DNA of 64,000 bases from Janthinobacterium sp051380875 (GTDB lineage: Bacteria; Pseudomonadota; Gammaproteobacteria; Burkholderiales; Burkholderiaceae_D): positions 1 to 64,000 of the forward strand of contig NZ_JBNYXW010000021.1 of NCBI RefSeq assembly GCF_051380875.1, in the 5' to 3' direction. Position numbers and translations under genes: made by a program. The notes under the pieces were generated by a model that saw only the letters and a program-made list of their open reading frames with translations, was not told the DNA's origin and did not search any database. This document shows positions 24,183 to 31,882 of the stretch, piece after piece (positions within the stretch are counted from its first letter, which is position 1; every line of letters starts with the position of its first letter).

Positions 24183-24854
24183 ATGACGACATGGATGCGC
24201 ACCAACAAGGGCTTTTTGATGTTTCTCCTGCTGTTCGGCGTGTTCCGCACGGCCGTGGCGGACTGGAATCCGATACCGTCGGCGTCCATGCGTCCCAACC
24301 TGCTCGAAGGCGACGTGGTCTTCGTCAACCGCTTGGCCTTCAACCTGAAAGTGCCGCTGACCGATATCGTGCTACAACGCCTGGGCGACCCGGCACGCGG
24401 CGACATCGTCACCTTTGCCTCGCCCAAGGATGGCACGCGGCTGATCAAGCGCATCATCGCCCTGCCTGGCGATACGGTGGAAATGCGCAATGAACAGCTG
24501 GTCATCAATGGCCACGCCGCCCGGTACACGGCGCTCGACACGGCGCCCGAAAGGATCGCCCACCTGGGGCAACTGACGGCGCAGCGCATCAGCGAACGCA
24601 ACAATACCGAGCAGCACCGTATCCAGGTCTTGCCGCAGATCGCAGGCGCGGCGCGCAGCTTTGCCCCCGTGACGGTGCCGGCCGACCACTTCATGATGCT
24701 GGGCGACAATCGCGACAACAGCGCCGACTCGCGCTACTTCGGCTTCGTGCCGCGCGAACTGCTGATCGGCAAGGCCGAACGCATCCTCGTCTCGGCCAAT
24801 ATCCTTGACCATTGGCAGCCGCGTTTGCAGCGCTTCGGCATGCAGCTGGAGTAA
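24183..24854 (+). CDS. lepB: Signal peptidase I (S26 family)
   Basis: A 223-residue membrane-anchored serine protease. One N-terminal TM helix (about 8-26) is followed by PIPSASMRP with the nucleophile Ser35, then RLIKRIIALPGD with the general-base Lys89, and the C-terminal box GDNRDNSADSRYFGFV. It is short, with one TM helix rather than the two of Escherichia coli LepB, and it is not next to lepA, so it may be a second, accessory signal peptidase. I start at ATG 24183 rather than an ATG 49 codons earlier, whose extension is not protein-like. Confidence 0.88.
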   Translation: MTTWMRTNKGFLMFLLLFGVFRTAVADWNPIPSASMRPNLLEGDVVFVNRLAFNLKVPLTDIVLQRLGDPARGDIVTFASPKDGTRLIKRIIALPGDTVEMRNEQLVINGHAARYTALDTAPERIAHLGQLTAQRISERNNTEQHRIQVLPQIAGAARSFAPVTVPADHFMMLGDNRDNSADSRYFGFVPRELLIGKAERILVSANILDHWQPRLQRFGMQLE

Positions 24855-24904
24855 ATAATATCCCCATGCAACAGCGCCATGCTTTTCGGTTAGCATGGCG
24901 CATC

Positions 24905-25753
24905 ATGCCAATATTTCCTTTCGCCAGCCAGCGGCCCGCCCTCGATCAGCTGGCGCAGTTCCTACAACGCCACCCGGACGTGCTGCTGCTGACGGGCGCT
25001 GGCATCAGCACGGCGTCCGGCATTCCCGACTACCGCGACGCGCAAGGCGTGCGGCGCGGCAATGCGCCCGTGCAGGGGCCGGATTTTCGCCGCCAAGAAG
25101 CCGTGCAGCGCCGCTACTGGGCGCGCAGCATGGTAGGCTGGCCGACGCTGGCACGCGCGCTGCCCAATCGCGCTCACCTGGCCATCGCCCAGCTGGCGCA
25201 GCGCCAGCAAATAGGCGGACTAGTCACGCAAAACGTGGATGGCCTGCACCAACGGGCCGGCAGTACCGCCGTCACGCAATTGCACGGCAGCATACATGCG
25301 GTCATTTGCCTCGATTGCCACGCCAGCTTTCCACGGCGCATCATCCAGGACTTGCTGGAACGCGACAATCCGCACATGCTGGGCGCCACGGCCACGCCGG
25401 CGCCCGATGGCGACGCGCTGCTGGAACCATCGCAACTGGCCGCCTTCCACGTGCCCCGTTGCCTGCACTGCGGCGGCACCTTGCAGCCAGACGTGGTGTT
25501 TTTCGGCGACGGCGTGCCGCTTGACCGCGCCGCCGAGGCCGGGCGCAAGATGGCAGACGCCAGCGCCCTGCTGGTGGTGGGCTCGTCCGTGATGGTGTAT
25601 TCGAGCTTTCGCCTGTGCCGCATGGCGGCCGAAGCGGGCAAGCCCGTGGCCGCCATCAACCTGGGCAAGACGCGCGCCGACCATTTGCTGGCGTTCAAGA
25701 CCGAAGCGCCCGCGCAGGAAGTATTACCCCTCGTCGCGGACTTGCTGGGCTGA
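24905..25753 (+). CDS. Sirtuin-type NAD-dependent protein deacetylase
   Basis: A 282-residue Sir2 family protein. It has the NAD-binding motif TGAGISTASGIPDYR (from residue 30), the catalytic TQNVDGLH (109-115), the active-site His127 in LHGS, and two zinc cysteine pairs (CLDC and CLHC). Its length and insert resemble class II (SIRT4-like) bacterial sirtuins. The start is uncertain: ATG 24905 gives the family-like N-terminus, and an in-frame ATG at 24866 has no better ribosome site. Confidence 0.9.
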   Translation: MPIFPFASQRPALDQLAQFLQRHPDVLLLTGAGISTASGIPDYRDAQGVRRGNAPVQGPDFRRQEAVQRRYWARSMVGWPTLARALPNRAHLAIAQLAQRQQIGGLVTQNVDGLHQRAGSTAVTQLHGSIHAVICLDCHASFPRRIIQDLLERDNPHMLGATATPAPDGDALLEPSQLAAFHVPRCLHCGGTLQPDVVFFGDGVPLDRAAEAGRKMADASALLVVGSSVMVYSSFRLCRMAAEAGKPVAAINLGKTRADHLLAFKTEAPAQEVLPLVADLLG

Positions 25754-25831
25754 AGCCGCGACGCATTGCAGTCCAGGCAGTTTCGGCCTGCCACCACTCT
25801 CGCTATACTATGGGATTGACGAGGAGAATTC

Positions 25832-26698
25832 ATGCTGGAACTGTTGAGTGAACACGCCTGTTTTGGCGGCGTACAACGTTTTTATCGCCACGACGCGCAA
25901 GCCATCGGCTTGCCCATGCGTTTTTCGGCCTTCATTCCCGACACCGTGCCCGGCGCCGCGGCCGGCGCCAAGCGCCCCGCCCTGTTTTACCTAGCCGGCT
26001 TAACTTGCACCGAAGAAACCTTCATGATCAAGGGCGGCGCGCAGCGCGTGGCGGCCGAGGAAGGCTTGATCCTGATCGCGCCCGACACCAGCCCCCGTGG
26101 CGCGGGCATCGCGGGCGAGAGCGATCACTGGGATTTCGGTGCGGGCGCCGGCTTTTACGTGGATGCCACCGAGGCGCCATGGAGCGGCCACTACCGCATG
26201 TACAGCTACATCCTGGAATTGCGCGCCCTGCTGGAGCAGGAACTGGCTATCGATGCGCAACGCACGGGTATTTTCGGCCATTCCATGGGTGGCCATGGCG
26301 CACTGGTGCTGGCCTTGCGCAATCCCGGACTGTTCCGTTCGGTGTCCGCCTTTGCGCCGATCGCCGCGCCCAGCCAGTGTCCGTGGGGCAAGAAAGCCTT
26401 TACGGGCTACCTGGGCAGCGACGAGGCCAGTTGGCAGCACTACGACGCCAGCGCGCTGATGCACGGTTTGCAGGGCCAGCCGGTATTATTTCCTGCCGGT
26501 ATCTTGATCGACCAGGGCCTGGCCGACAAGTTCTTGCCCGAGCAACTGTTCCCCGAAGCCTTCGAGGCCGCTTGCCAGGATGCGGCCCAGCCCCTGCAGC
26601 TGCGCCGCCATGCCGGCTATGACCACGGCTATTACTTCATCGCCACTTTCATGGAAGAGCATGTGCGCTTCCATGCAAGGAACTTGCGCGCCGCCTGA
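25832..26698 (+). CDS. fghA: S-formylglutathione hydrolase
   Basis: A 288-residue alpha/beta hydrolase (esterase D family) that releases formate and glutathione in formaldehyde detoxification. It has the family motif YLAGLTCTEETFMIKGGAQR, APDTSPRG, DFGAGAGFYVDAT, the nucleophile Ser151 in GHSMGGHGAL and the His in RHAGYDHGYYFI. It starts behind GAGGAG, with a possible -10 TATACT at 25804. The partner formaldehyde dehydrogenase is not in this window. Confidence 0.95.
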   Translation: MLELLSEHACFGGVQRFYRHDAQAIGLPMRFSAFIPDTVPGAAAGAKRPALFYLAGLTCTEETFMIKGGAQRVAAEEGLILIAPDTSPRGAGIAGESDHWDFGAGAGFYVDATEAPWSGHYRMYSYILELRALLEQELAIDAQRTGIFGHSMGGHGALVLALRNPGLFRSVSAFAPIAAPSQCPWGKKAFTGYLGSDEASWQHYDASALMHGLQGQPVLFPAGILIDQGLADKFLPEQLFPEAFEAACQDAAQPLQLRRHAGYDHGYYFIATFMEEHVRFHARNLRAA

Positions 26699-26705
26699 TT
26701 GGCCG

Positions 26706-27371
26706 CTATTGCGCCGTGCTGATATGCCCGTTGAAATGGCGGGTGTACCAGTCCGTGGCCAGCAAGGCGGCCTGGTGCCGCGCGTCGGGGCCGCCAGGCG
26801 AGGCGATTTGTTCCAGTTGCTTGTCGCAGCGCAAGGTGGCAAACGCCATGCGGTTCAAGCCGGCCACATCGGGATCGCGGCCACCGACGATGAGCAAGGA
26901 GGGCACGCGCACATTTTCCAGTGCCGCCTTGCCCGCCATTTCCACCTGGCCATCGCAGACCGCCAGCGCGGCGATTTCTCCGCTGCGCCAGGCCGCCAGC
27001 TGCATCACCACGGCCGCGCTGGTGCCATAGCCATACAAGCCGCAGGGCAAGCGCCGCGTGGAAGGGTCCATTTGCAGCCAGCCCAGGGCTTTTTCCAGCT
27101 GGCGCGCCAGCAGGACGATATCGCTGCGCACGAAGTAGGCATGGCCGTTGCTTCCGCCGCCAGGCCCGACACCGGCCTGGTCAAAGCGCAAGGTGGCGAT
27201 GCCCGCTCGCAGGAAATCTTGCGATGTGGCATGGCTGGAGGCGCCCAGATAGTCACTATCGGCGCCGGCGCCGTGGGCAAACAGGACGATGCCCACCGGG
27301 CGCTCGGGCAAATCAAGCACGCCGTCCAAATGATGTTCATCGGCCGTGATGCTGACAAATTGTTCTTGCAT
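26706..27371 (-). CDS. Alpha/beta-hydrolase-fold protein lacking the nucleophile
   Basis: A 221-residue protein of the dienelactone-hydrolase-like family. The oxyanion strand VLFAHGAGADSDY, the RFDQAGVGPGG loop and the later LIVGGRDPDVAGLNR strand fit the family. Where relatives have a GASTGAA nucleophile elbow, this protein reads GYGTSAA (GYGTS at residues 114-118): the serine is Gly and the following Gly is Ser. The usual C-terminal catalytic-His loop is also altered (ASPGGPDARHQ). It is therefore probably not a serine hydrolase, though I cannot exclude use of the shifted Ser. The ATG at 27371 follows GGAGG. Confidence 0.8.
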   Translation of the reverse strand: MQEQFVSITADEHHLDGVLDLPERPVGIVLFAHGAGADSDYLGASSHATSQDFLRAGIATLRFDQAGVGPGGGSNGHAYFVRSDIVLLARQLEKALGWLQMDPSTRRLPCGLYGYGTSAAVVMQLAAWRSGEIAALAVCDGQVEMAGKAALENVRVPSLLIVGGRDPDVAGLNRMAFATLRCDKQLEQIASPGGPDARHQAALLATDWYTRHFNGHISTAQ

Positions 27372-27388
27372 GGCTGCCTCCGCAATCG

Positions 27389-27431
27389 AGCTGGAATCAA
27401 GCTGGAATTGAGCTGAAATCAAGCTGGTACT
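27389..27431. repeat. 11-bp direct repeat before the hydrolase-fold gene
   Basis: Four near-copies of AGCTGGAATCA start at 27389, 27400, 27411 and 27422 (AGCTGGAATTG, AGCTGAAATCA, AGCTGGTACT). The block ends 18 bp before the start codon and just ahead of the ribosome site. A 14-bp palindrome, TCACGCATGCGTGA, lies further upstream at 27518-27531. Confidence 0.65.
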
Positions 27432-27553
27432 ACGCTGATTTAGCCGCGGCGGGCATGCTGCAGGCCTAGAGCGGCAGTCCTCAGTGTAGCAGCCTGCGGC
27501 CGTTCCTGCGCAAGCGTTCACGCATGCGTGACAACATTTTCCACATGGCAACG

Positions 27554-29887
27554 TTACACGGCACCGTGCCGGTCGAGTCCCTTCAGCACGGCTTCCGGGC
27601 GGATCGGCAAATGCCGCACGCGCGATGCCACGGCGGCAAAGATGGCATTGCCGATGGCCGGCGCCACGGCCGTGGTGGGCGGCTCGCCCATGCCCGTCGC
27701 CGTTTGCGTGCTGGCCACGAACTCGATATCGAGTTCCGGCACGTCGGCCATGCGCAGGGGCGTGTAGGTATTCAGGTTGGTATCCTTCACTTCGCCATTC
27801 AGGAAAGCCGTGCCTTCATGGATGGCCATGCTCACGCCCCACAGGGCGCCGCCTTCCGCCTGCGCCAGCGCGCCGTCCGGATCGACGATGGTGCCGGCGT
27901 CGATCACCATGGTCAGCTTCTCGACTTTCACCATGCACGTGCTGCGGTCAACCTTGACCCTGGCCACGCAGGCCGTCCAGGTGGGCATGCCGCGCTCCTG
28001 GCCAAACGTGGCGGCGATGCCCAGGCCCGTGTCGGGCGGCATGGCCGTGCCCCAGCCGGCCTTTTCCGCCGCCCGACGCAGCACATGGGCCAGGCGCGCG
28101 GCGCCGCCGACGGCATTTGGCGCGCTGCCCGCGTTGCGCCCCGTCGCCTGCAGCAGCGACAAGCGGAACGCCAGCGGATCGACCTTGGCCGCCTGCGCCG
28201 CCTCGTCCATGAAACTTTCCACGGCCCAATTCGTCCAGCCCGGCCCCACCGAGCGCAGCCAGCCGGGGCGGAAACTGCTGTTGGCCAAGTCGTTCGAGAC
28301 GGCCCGCACGCGCTGCGCGCCCACCGAGTACCAGTGGTCGGCGCCAGCGATGGCGAACGGGTCATACGGATGGCCGGCCTTGTCCTTGGCCAGCAAGGCG
28401 GGGATCATCGCTTGCGTGGGCCAGCCCGCGCTCGCTTCATGCACCATCGCCGACACCTTGCCCTCGCCATCGAAGGCCATGCGCACATGCTGCACGGAGG
28501 GCGAGCGGGGCGAATCGAAACGCGCATCGTCGGCGCGCGTGCACAGCATCTTGACGGGCCGCCCGAGGGCCTGCGCCGCCAGCGCGGCCGGCACGCAATA
28601 ATCGCCATTCAGGCGCCGCCCGAAGCCGCCGCCCAGCAGATAGGTGTGCAGCATGACCTTGTCTTGCGGCACTTTCAAGGCCTTGGCCAGCACGGGAAGT
28701 ATCAAGGATTGCCATTGATTGCCCGCATGGATGTGCCAGATGCCGTCGACTTTTTGCGCCAGCGCATTGACCGGTTCGAGCTGGAAATGCAGCACGGTAC
28801 TGGTGGTGTAGTGGCGCTCCAGCGTCAGGCTGGCATCCTTGAAAGCTTGCTCCACGCCATCATCATCGACCAAGCGCGCGCCCAGGCTGGCGTCTGCCAG
28901 CTGCTTGCTGGCGTAATTGACAATATCCTGCTCCGACACATGCGCCGCTGCGCCGGCCCGCCATTTCACTTGCACCAGGTCGGCCGCGCGCATGGCAGCG
29001 GCGTATGATTCGGCAACCACCATGACCCAGCCGGGCACGCTGCCGCTGGGATCTTGCAAGGCCAGCGAGTGCAGATAGCCCTTCACCTGCCTGGCCGCCG
29101 AGTCGTCGATGGAGACGACCTTCGAGCCGTAGCGCGTGGGCGGTATCTTCGGGCGCGCGTACAGCATGCCGTCGACGTGCGCATCGATGCCGTACTGGGC
29201 CGTGCCATCCGTTTTCGATGGAATATCGAGCGCCTGCACGCGGTGGCCGATCAGGCTGCGCTGCTGCGGCGTTTTCAGCACGATGGCCTTCAATTGCGCG
29301 GGCGTGTACTGGCGCGCCAGCTTGCCACGGCGCACGATCTCGGCATAGGAAATCGAACCTCCGCGTCCATGCACGGCGCCCAGTTTGGCGTGGCAGCCAG
29401 ACACGGGCATGCGCAGCAGGCGCGCGCCCTCCTCGACCAGCGCGAGGCGGCCAGCGGCGCCAGCACGGCTGAGCGGATCGAAATTCTGCCAGACGGACCA
29501 GCTGCCGCCGGTCACCATCAAGCCCCATTTCGGGTCCGTATCGACGTAACGCAGGCGCACTTTGCTCCAGTCCGCTTCCAGTTCGTCGGCCACGATGCGC
29601 GCCAGGGCCGTGCCAATATGCTGGCCCATTTCCGCCTTGGCGATATTGACGGTGATCATGCCGTCCACATCAAGCTCGAACCAGATGCTGGGGTCGAACA
29701 CGGGCGCGGCCGGTGTCACTGCCGGCACGGGCGCCACCTTGCTGTCGGCCAATGAGCTGTTGGCAAATGAGCTGTCGGCGCGCAGGAAGGCCAGCGTAAA
29801 ACCCGTGCCGGCGGCGGCGATCAGGAAACCGCGCCGTCCCAGCGCGCTGGGGCGCAGCGACGAATTTTCTTTGGGTAATTTAAACAT
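27554..29887 (-). CDS. Molybdopterin-binding subunit of a periplasmic aldehyde/isoquinoline oxidoreductase
   Basis: A 777-residue xanthine-oxidase-family large subunit of the IorB/AldH type. A twin-arginine signal (LGRRGFLIAAAGTGFTLAF, about residues 16-34) indicates folded export with cofactor. The Mo-cofactor regions include GGSWSVWQ, GGGFGRRLNGDY and, near the C-terminus, GMGEPPTTAVAPA, whose Glu is the expected catalytic base. It hydroxylates aldehydes or N-heterocycles using water and passes electrons to the 2Fe-2S subunit and then the cytochrome. It starts at ATG 29887 behind AGGAGG, overlapping the small-subunit gene by eight bases. The substrate is not determinable. Confidence 0.92.
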   Translation of the reverse strand: MFKLPKENSSLRPSALGRRGFLIAAAGTGFTLAFLRADSSFANSSLADSKVAPVPAVTPAAPVFDPSIWFELDVDGMITVNIAKAEMGQHIGTALARIVADELEADWSKVRLRYVDTDPKWGLMVTGGSWSVWQNFDPLSRAGAAGRLALVEEGARLLRMPVSGCHAKLGAVHGRGGSISYAEIVRRGKLARQYTPAQLKAIVLKTPQQRSLIGHRVQALDIPSKTDGTAQYGIDAHVDGMLYARPKIPPTRYGSKVVSIDDSAARQVKGYLHSLALQDPSGSVPGWVMVVAESYAAAMRAADLVQVKWRAGAAAHVSEQDIVNYASKQLADASLGARLVDDDGVEQAFKDASLTLERHYTTSTVLHFQLEPVNALAQKVDGIWHIHAGNQWQSLILPVLAKALKVPQDKVMLHTYLLGGGFGRRLNGDYCVPAALAAQALGRPVKMLCTRADDARFDSPRSPSVQHVRMAFDGEGKVSAMVHEASAGWPTQAMIPALLAKDKAGHPYDPFAIAGADHWYSVGAQRVRAVSNDLANSSFRPGWLRSVGPGWTNWAVESFMDEAAQAAKVDPLAFRLSLLQATGRNAGSAPNAVGGAARLAHVLRRAAEKAGWGTAMPPDTGLGIAATFGQERGMPTWTACVARVKVDRSTCMVKVEKLTMVIDAGTIVDPDGALAQAEGGALWGVSMAIHEGTAFLNGEVKDTNLNTYTPLRMADVPELDIEFVASTQTATGMGEPPTTAVAPAIGNAIFAAVASRVRHLPIRPEAVLKGLDRHGAV

Positions 29888-30347
29888 CAGGCGCCTCCTG
29901 CATGCCGGCCGCCAGCTTGATGGCCTTGCGGATGCGCACATACGCCATGCAACGGCACAGGTTGCCACTCATGACAGCATCGATATTCGCATCCGTTGGC
30001 TGCGGATAGTCGCGCAGCAAGGTCGCCGCCTGCATGATCTGGCCCGACTGGCAATAGCCGCACTGGGGCGCCTGCGTGGCGATCCACGCTTGCTGCAGCG
30101 GGTGCGTGCCGTCCGGCGAGAGGCCTTCGATGGTGGTGATGGCGCAACCGGCCACGGCAGCAATCGGCGTGATACACGAGCGGATCGCCCGGCCGTCCAC
30201 ATGCACGGTGCAGGCGCCGCACATGCCGATGCCGCAGCCAAACTTGGTGCCTTTTAAATGGACTTCGTCGCGCAGCACCCACAGCAAGGGGGTTTCGGCA
30301 TCGACCTCGGCGGTAAAAGGCTGGCCATTAACAGAAATGTTATACAT
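29880..30347 (-). CDS. 2Fe-2S subunit of the molybdenum hydroxylase
   Basis: A 155-residue protein with two 2Fe-2S domains. The plant-ferredoxin-like site is GCGIGMCGACTVHVDG with a later Cys in IRSC. The helical second site is QCGYCQSGQIM and NLCRCMAY. There is no signal peptide, as expected for a subunit carried through Tat with its partner. It follows the cytochrome gene by 26 bp and overlaps the Mo-subunit gene. Its start codon lies inside a 13-bp tandem duplication. Confidence 0.93.
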   Translation of the reverse strand: MYNISVNGQPFTAEVDAETPLLWVLRDEVHLKGTKFGCGIGMCGACTVHVDGRAIRSCITPIAAVAGCAITTIEGLSPDGTHPLQQAWIATQAPQCGYCQSGQIMQAATLLRDYPQPTDANIDAVMSGNLCRCMAYVRIRKAIKLAAGMQEAPDV

Positions 30348-30363
30348 AAGTGTTATACATAAG
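30338..30363. repeat. 13-bp tandem duplication covering the 2Fe-2S subunit start codon
   Basis: TGTTATACATAAG occurs twice head-to-tail (30338-30350, 30351-30363). On the minus strand each copy supplies ATGTATAAC. The first ATG (30360) opens only six codons and stops at TAA 30342-30340, overlapping the true start at 30347. Confidence 0.8.
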
Positions 30364-30373
30364 AAACTTTCAA

Positions 30374-31696
30374 TTATTGCTTGCCAGCGCCAGGCGTGGC
30401 ACGAGCGCGTGCCACGGCCGCTTCCAGGTTCGTCCAGGCCGGCTGATGGCTGCGGCTACGGCGCAAATAGGCGGCCAGCTGGGCCACGTCGTTATCCGTC
30501 AGCGACTGGGCAAAACCGGGCATCAGCACGCCGCGCATGGCCTCGTCCCTATTGATGCCGTGCAGTATCACCTGGATCAGGTTGGCTGGATCGGGCGCGC
30601 TGACGGCGCTGTTCAGGCTCAGTTCCGGCCGCAGGGCCACGGGCTGGCCGTTGCTGTTTGAGTGGCAAGACGCGCAAGCGGCCACGTACAGGCTGGCGCC
30701 GCGGTCGTTATCGACCAGGCTGACGCGCTGCGAACGGTCGATGCCGGCCTTCACCACGGCACCCACATCAACTTTGCGCGCGGTTTCACTGCCTGCGCCA
30801 GAAACGCCGGCGAAATAGGTGGCCAGGGCGCGGACATCGCTATCGGGCGAGGCCCCCATGCCTTCGTGCACCACAGCCGACATGGGGCCGGCCGCCACGC
30901 CGTGCAGGGCCGTCGCGCCCGTACGCAAGAAGGCATACAGCTCATCGTGCGTCCATGGCAACGGTGCCGTGTTGGCGCTGGTCAGGGCTGGCGCATACCA
31001 GTGATCAATCGATGCGCCCAGATACGGCGAACCGGCAAGCTCGGCACCGAGCGCATTGCGCGGCGTGTGGCAGGCGGCGCAATGGGCCAGGCCTTCGGCC
31101 AGGTAGCGGCCCCGGTTCCAGTCCAGCCCTTGCGCAGGATCAAGCTGGAAGCTGGCCGGCTTAAAGTACAGCAACTTCCAGCCCGCCTGCAGGGGCCGCA
31201 GATTCAGGGGAAATGGCACGCTATTGGCGGACGCTGCCGCATACACGGGCGGGCGCGTCATGAAATACGCGTACAGGGCCGTCAGGTCCGCCTCCGAGAC
31301 GAGCGTGAAGTGGGTGTAGGGAAAGACGGGAAACAGGTGCGCGCCATCGCGGCCCACGCCTTCGCGCATGGCCCGCTGGAAGGCGGCCAGCGACCAGCGG
31401 CCGATGCCCGTTTGCGGGTCGGGCGTGATGTTCGTGGCGTAAATCGTGCCAAACGGCGTGGCCAAGCCGTGTCCGCCAGCAAATTGAGCGCCGTCTTTGG
31501 CCGTATGGCAGGCGGCGCAATTACCCATGCCCGCCAGGATCCGCCCCCGCTCGACCACTTGCGGCGAAAACGCCGTGGCGGCAGGCGGGTTGATGGGCGC
31601 CAGCGCGGGACGCCAGTAATAGACATACGCGGCCAACGCCGCGATGACGGGCAGCGCCAGCAAAACCAGCAGGCCGGTGAAAATCTTTTTGAGCAA
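30374..31696 (-). CDS. Three-haem cytochrome c subunit of the molybdenum hydroxylase
   Basis: A 440-residue protein with an N-terminal membrane anchor or signal (ILLVLLALPVIAALAAYVY-like, residues about 5-27) and three CxxCH haem sites (NCAACHTAKDG near 58, HCAACHTPRN near 205, ACASCHSNSNG near 335). It resembles the cytochrome subunits of membrane aldehyde and alcohol dehydrogenases and would pass electrons to the quinone pool or oxidase. The start codon is TTG at 31696; no in-frame ATG precedes the first haem site in a sensible position. It is the first gene of the three-gene operon. Confidence 0.9.
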   Translation of the reverse strand: MLKKIFTGLLVLLALPVIAALAAYVYYWRPALAPINPPAATAFSPQVVERGRILAGMGNCAACHTAKDGAQFAGGHGLATPFGTIYATNITPDPQTGIGRWSLAAFQRAMREGVGRDGAHLFPVFPYTHFTLVSEADLTALYAYFMTRPPVYAAASANSVPFPLNLRPLQAGWKLLYFKPASFQLDPAQGLDWNRGRYLAEGLAHCAACHTPRNALGAELAGSPYLGASIDHWYAPALTSANTAPLPWTHDELYAFLRTGATALHGVAAGPMSAVVHEGMGASPDSDVRALATYFAGVSGAGSETARKVDVGAVVKAGIDRSQRVSLVDNDRGASLYVAACASCHSNSNGQPVALRPELSLNSAVSAPDPANLIQVILHGINRDEAMRGVLMPGFAQSLTDNDVAQLAAYLRRSRSHQPAWTNLEAAVARARATPGAGKQ

Positions 31697-31882
31697 AACA
31701 GGATTCCGTAAGAGTCAAAGCGCATGCGCAGCAACCGTCCACAGGCAGCGGCGGCGGCATGGCCAATTGTTACAATCTTACCGCGATTGTGACTTGTTGT
31801 ATGTACGCGATGACACCTAGGCAGCGCTGCGCGCAAGCTGCGCCTTATAATCTCCGTTTCAGCACGCCGGCCCTCCCCCTTC

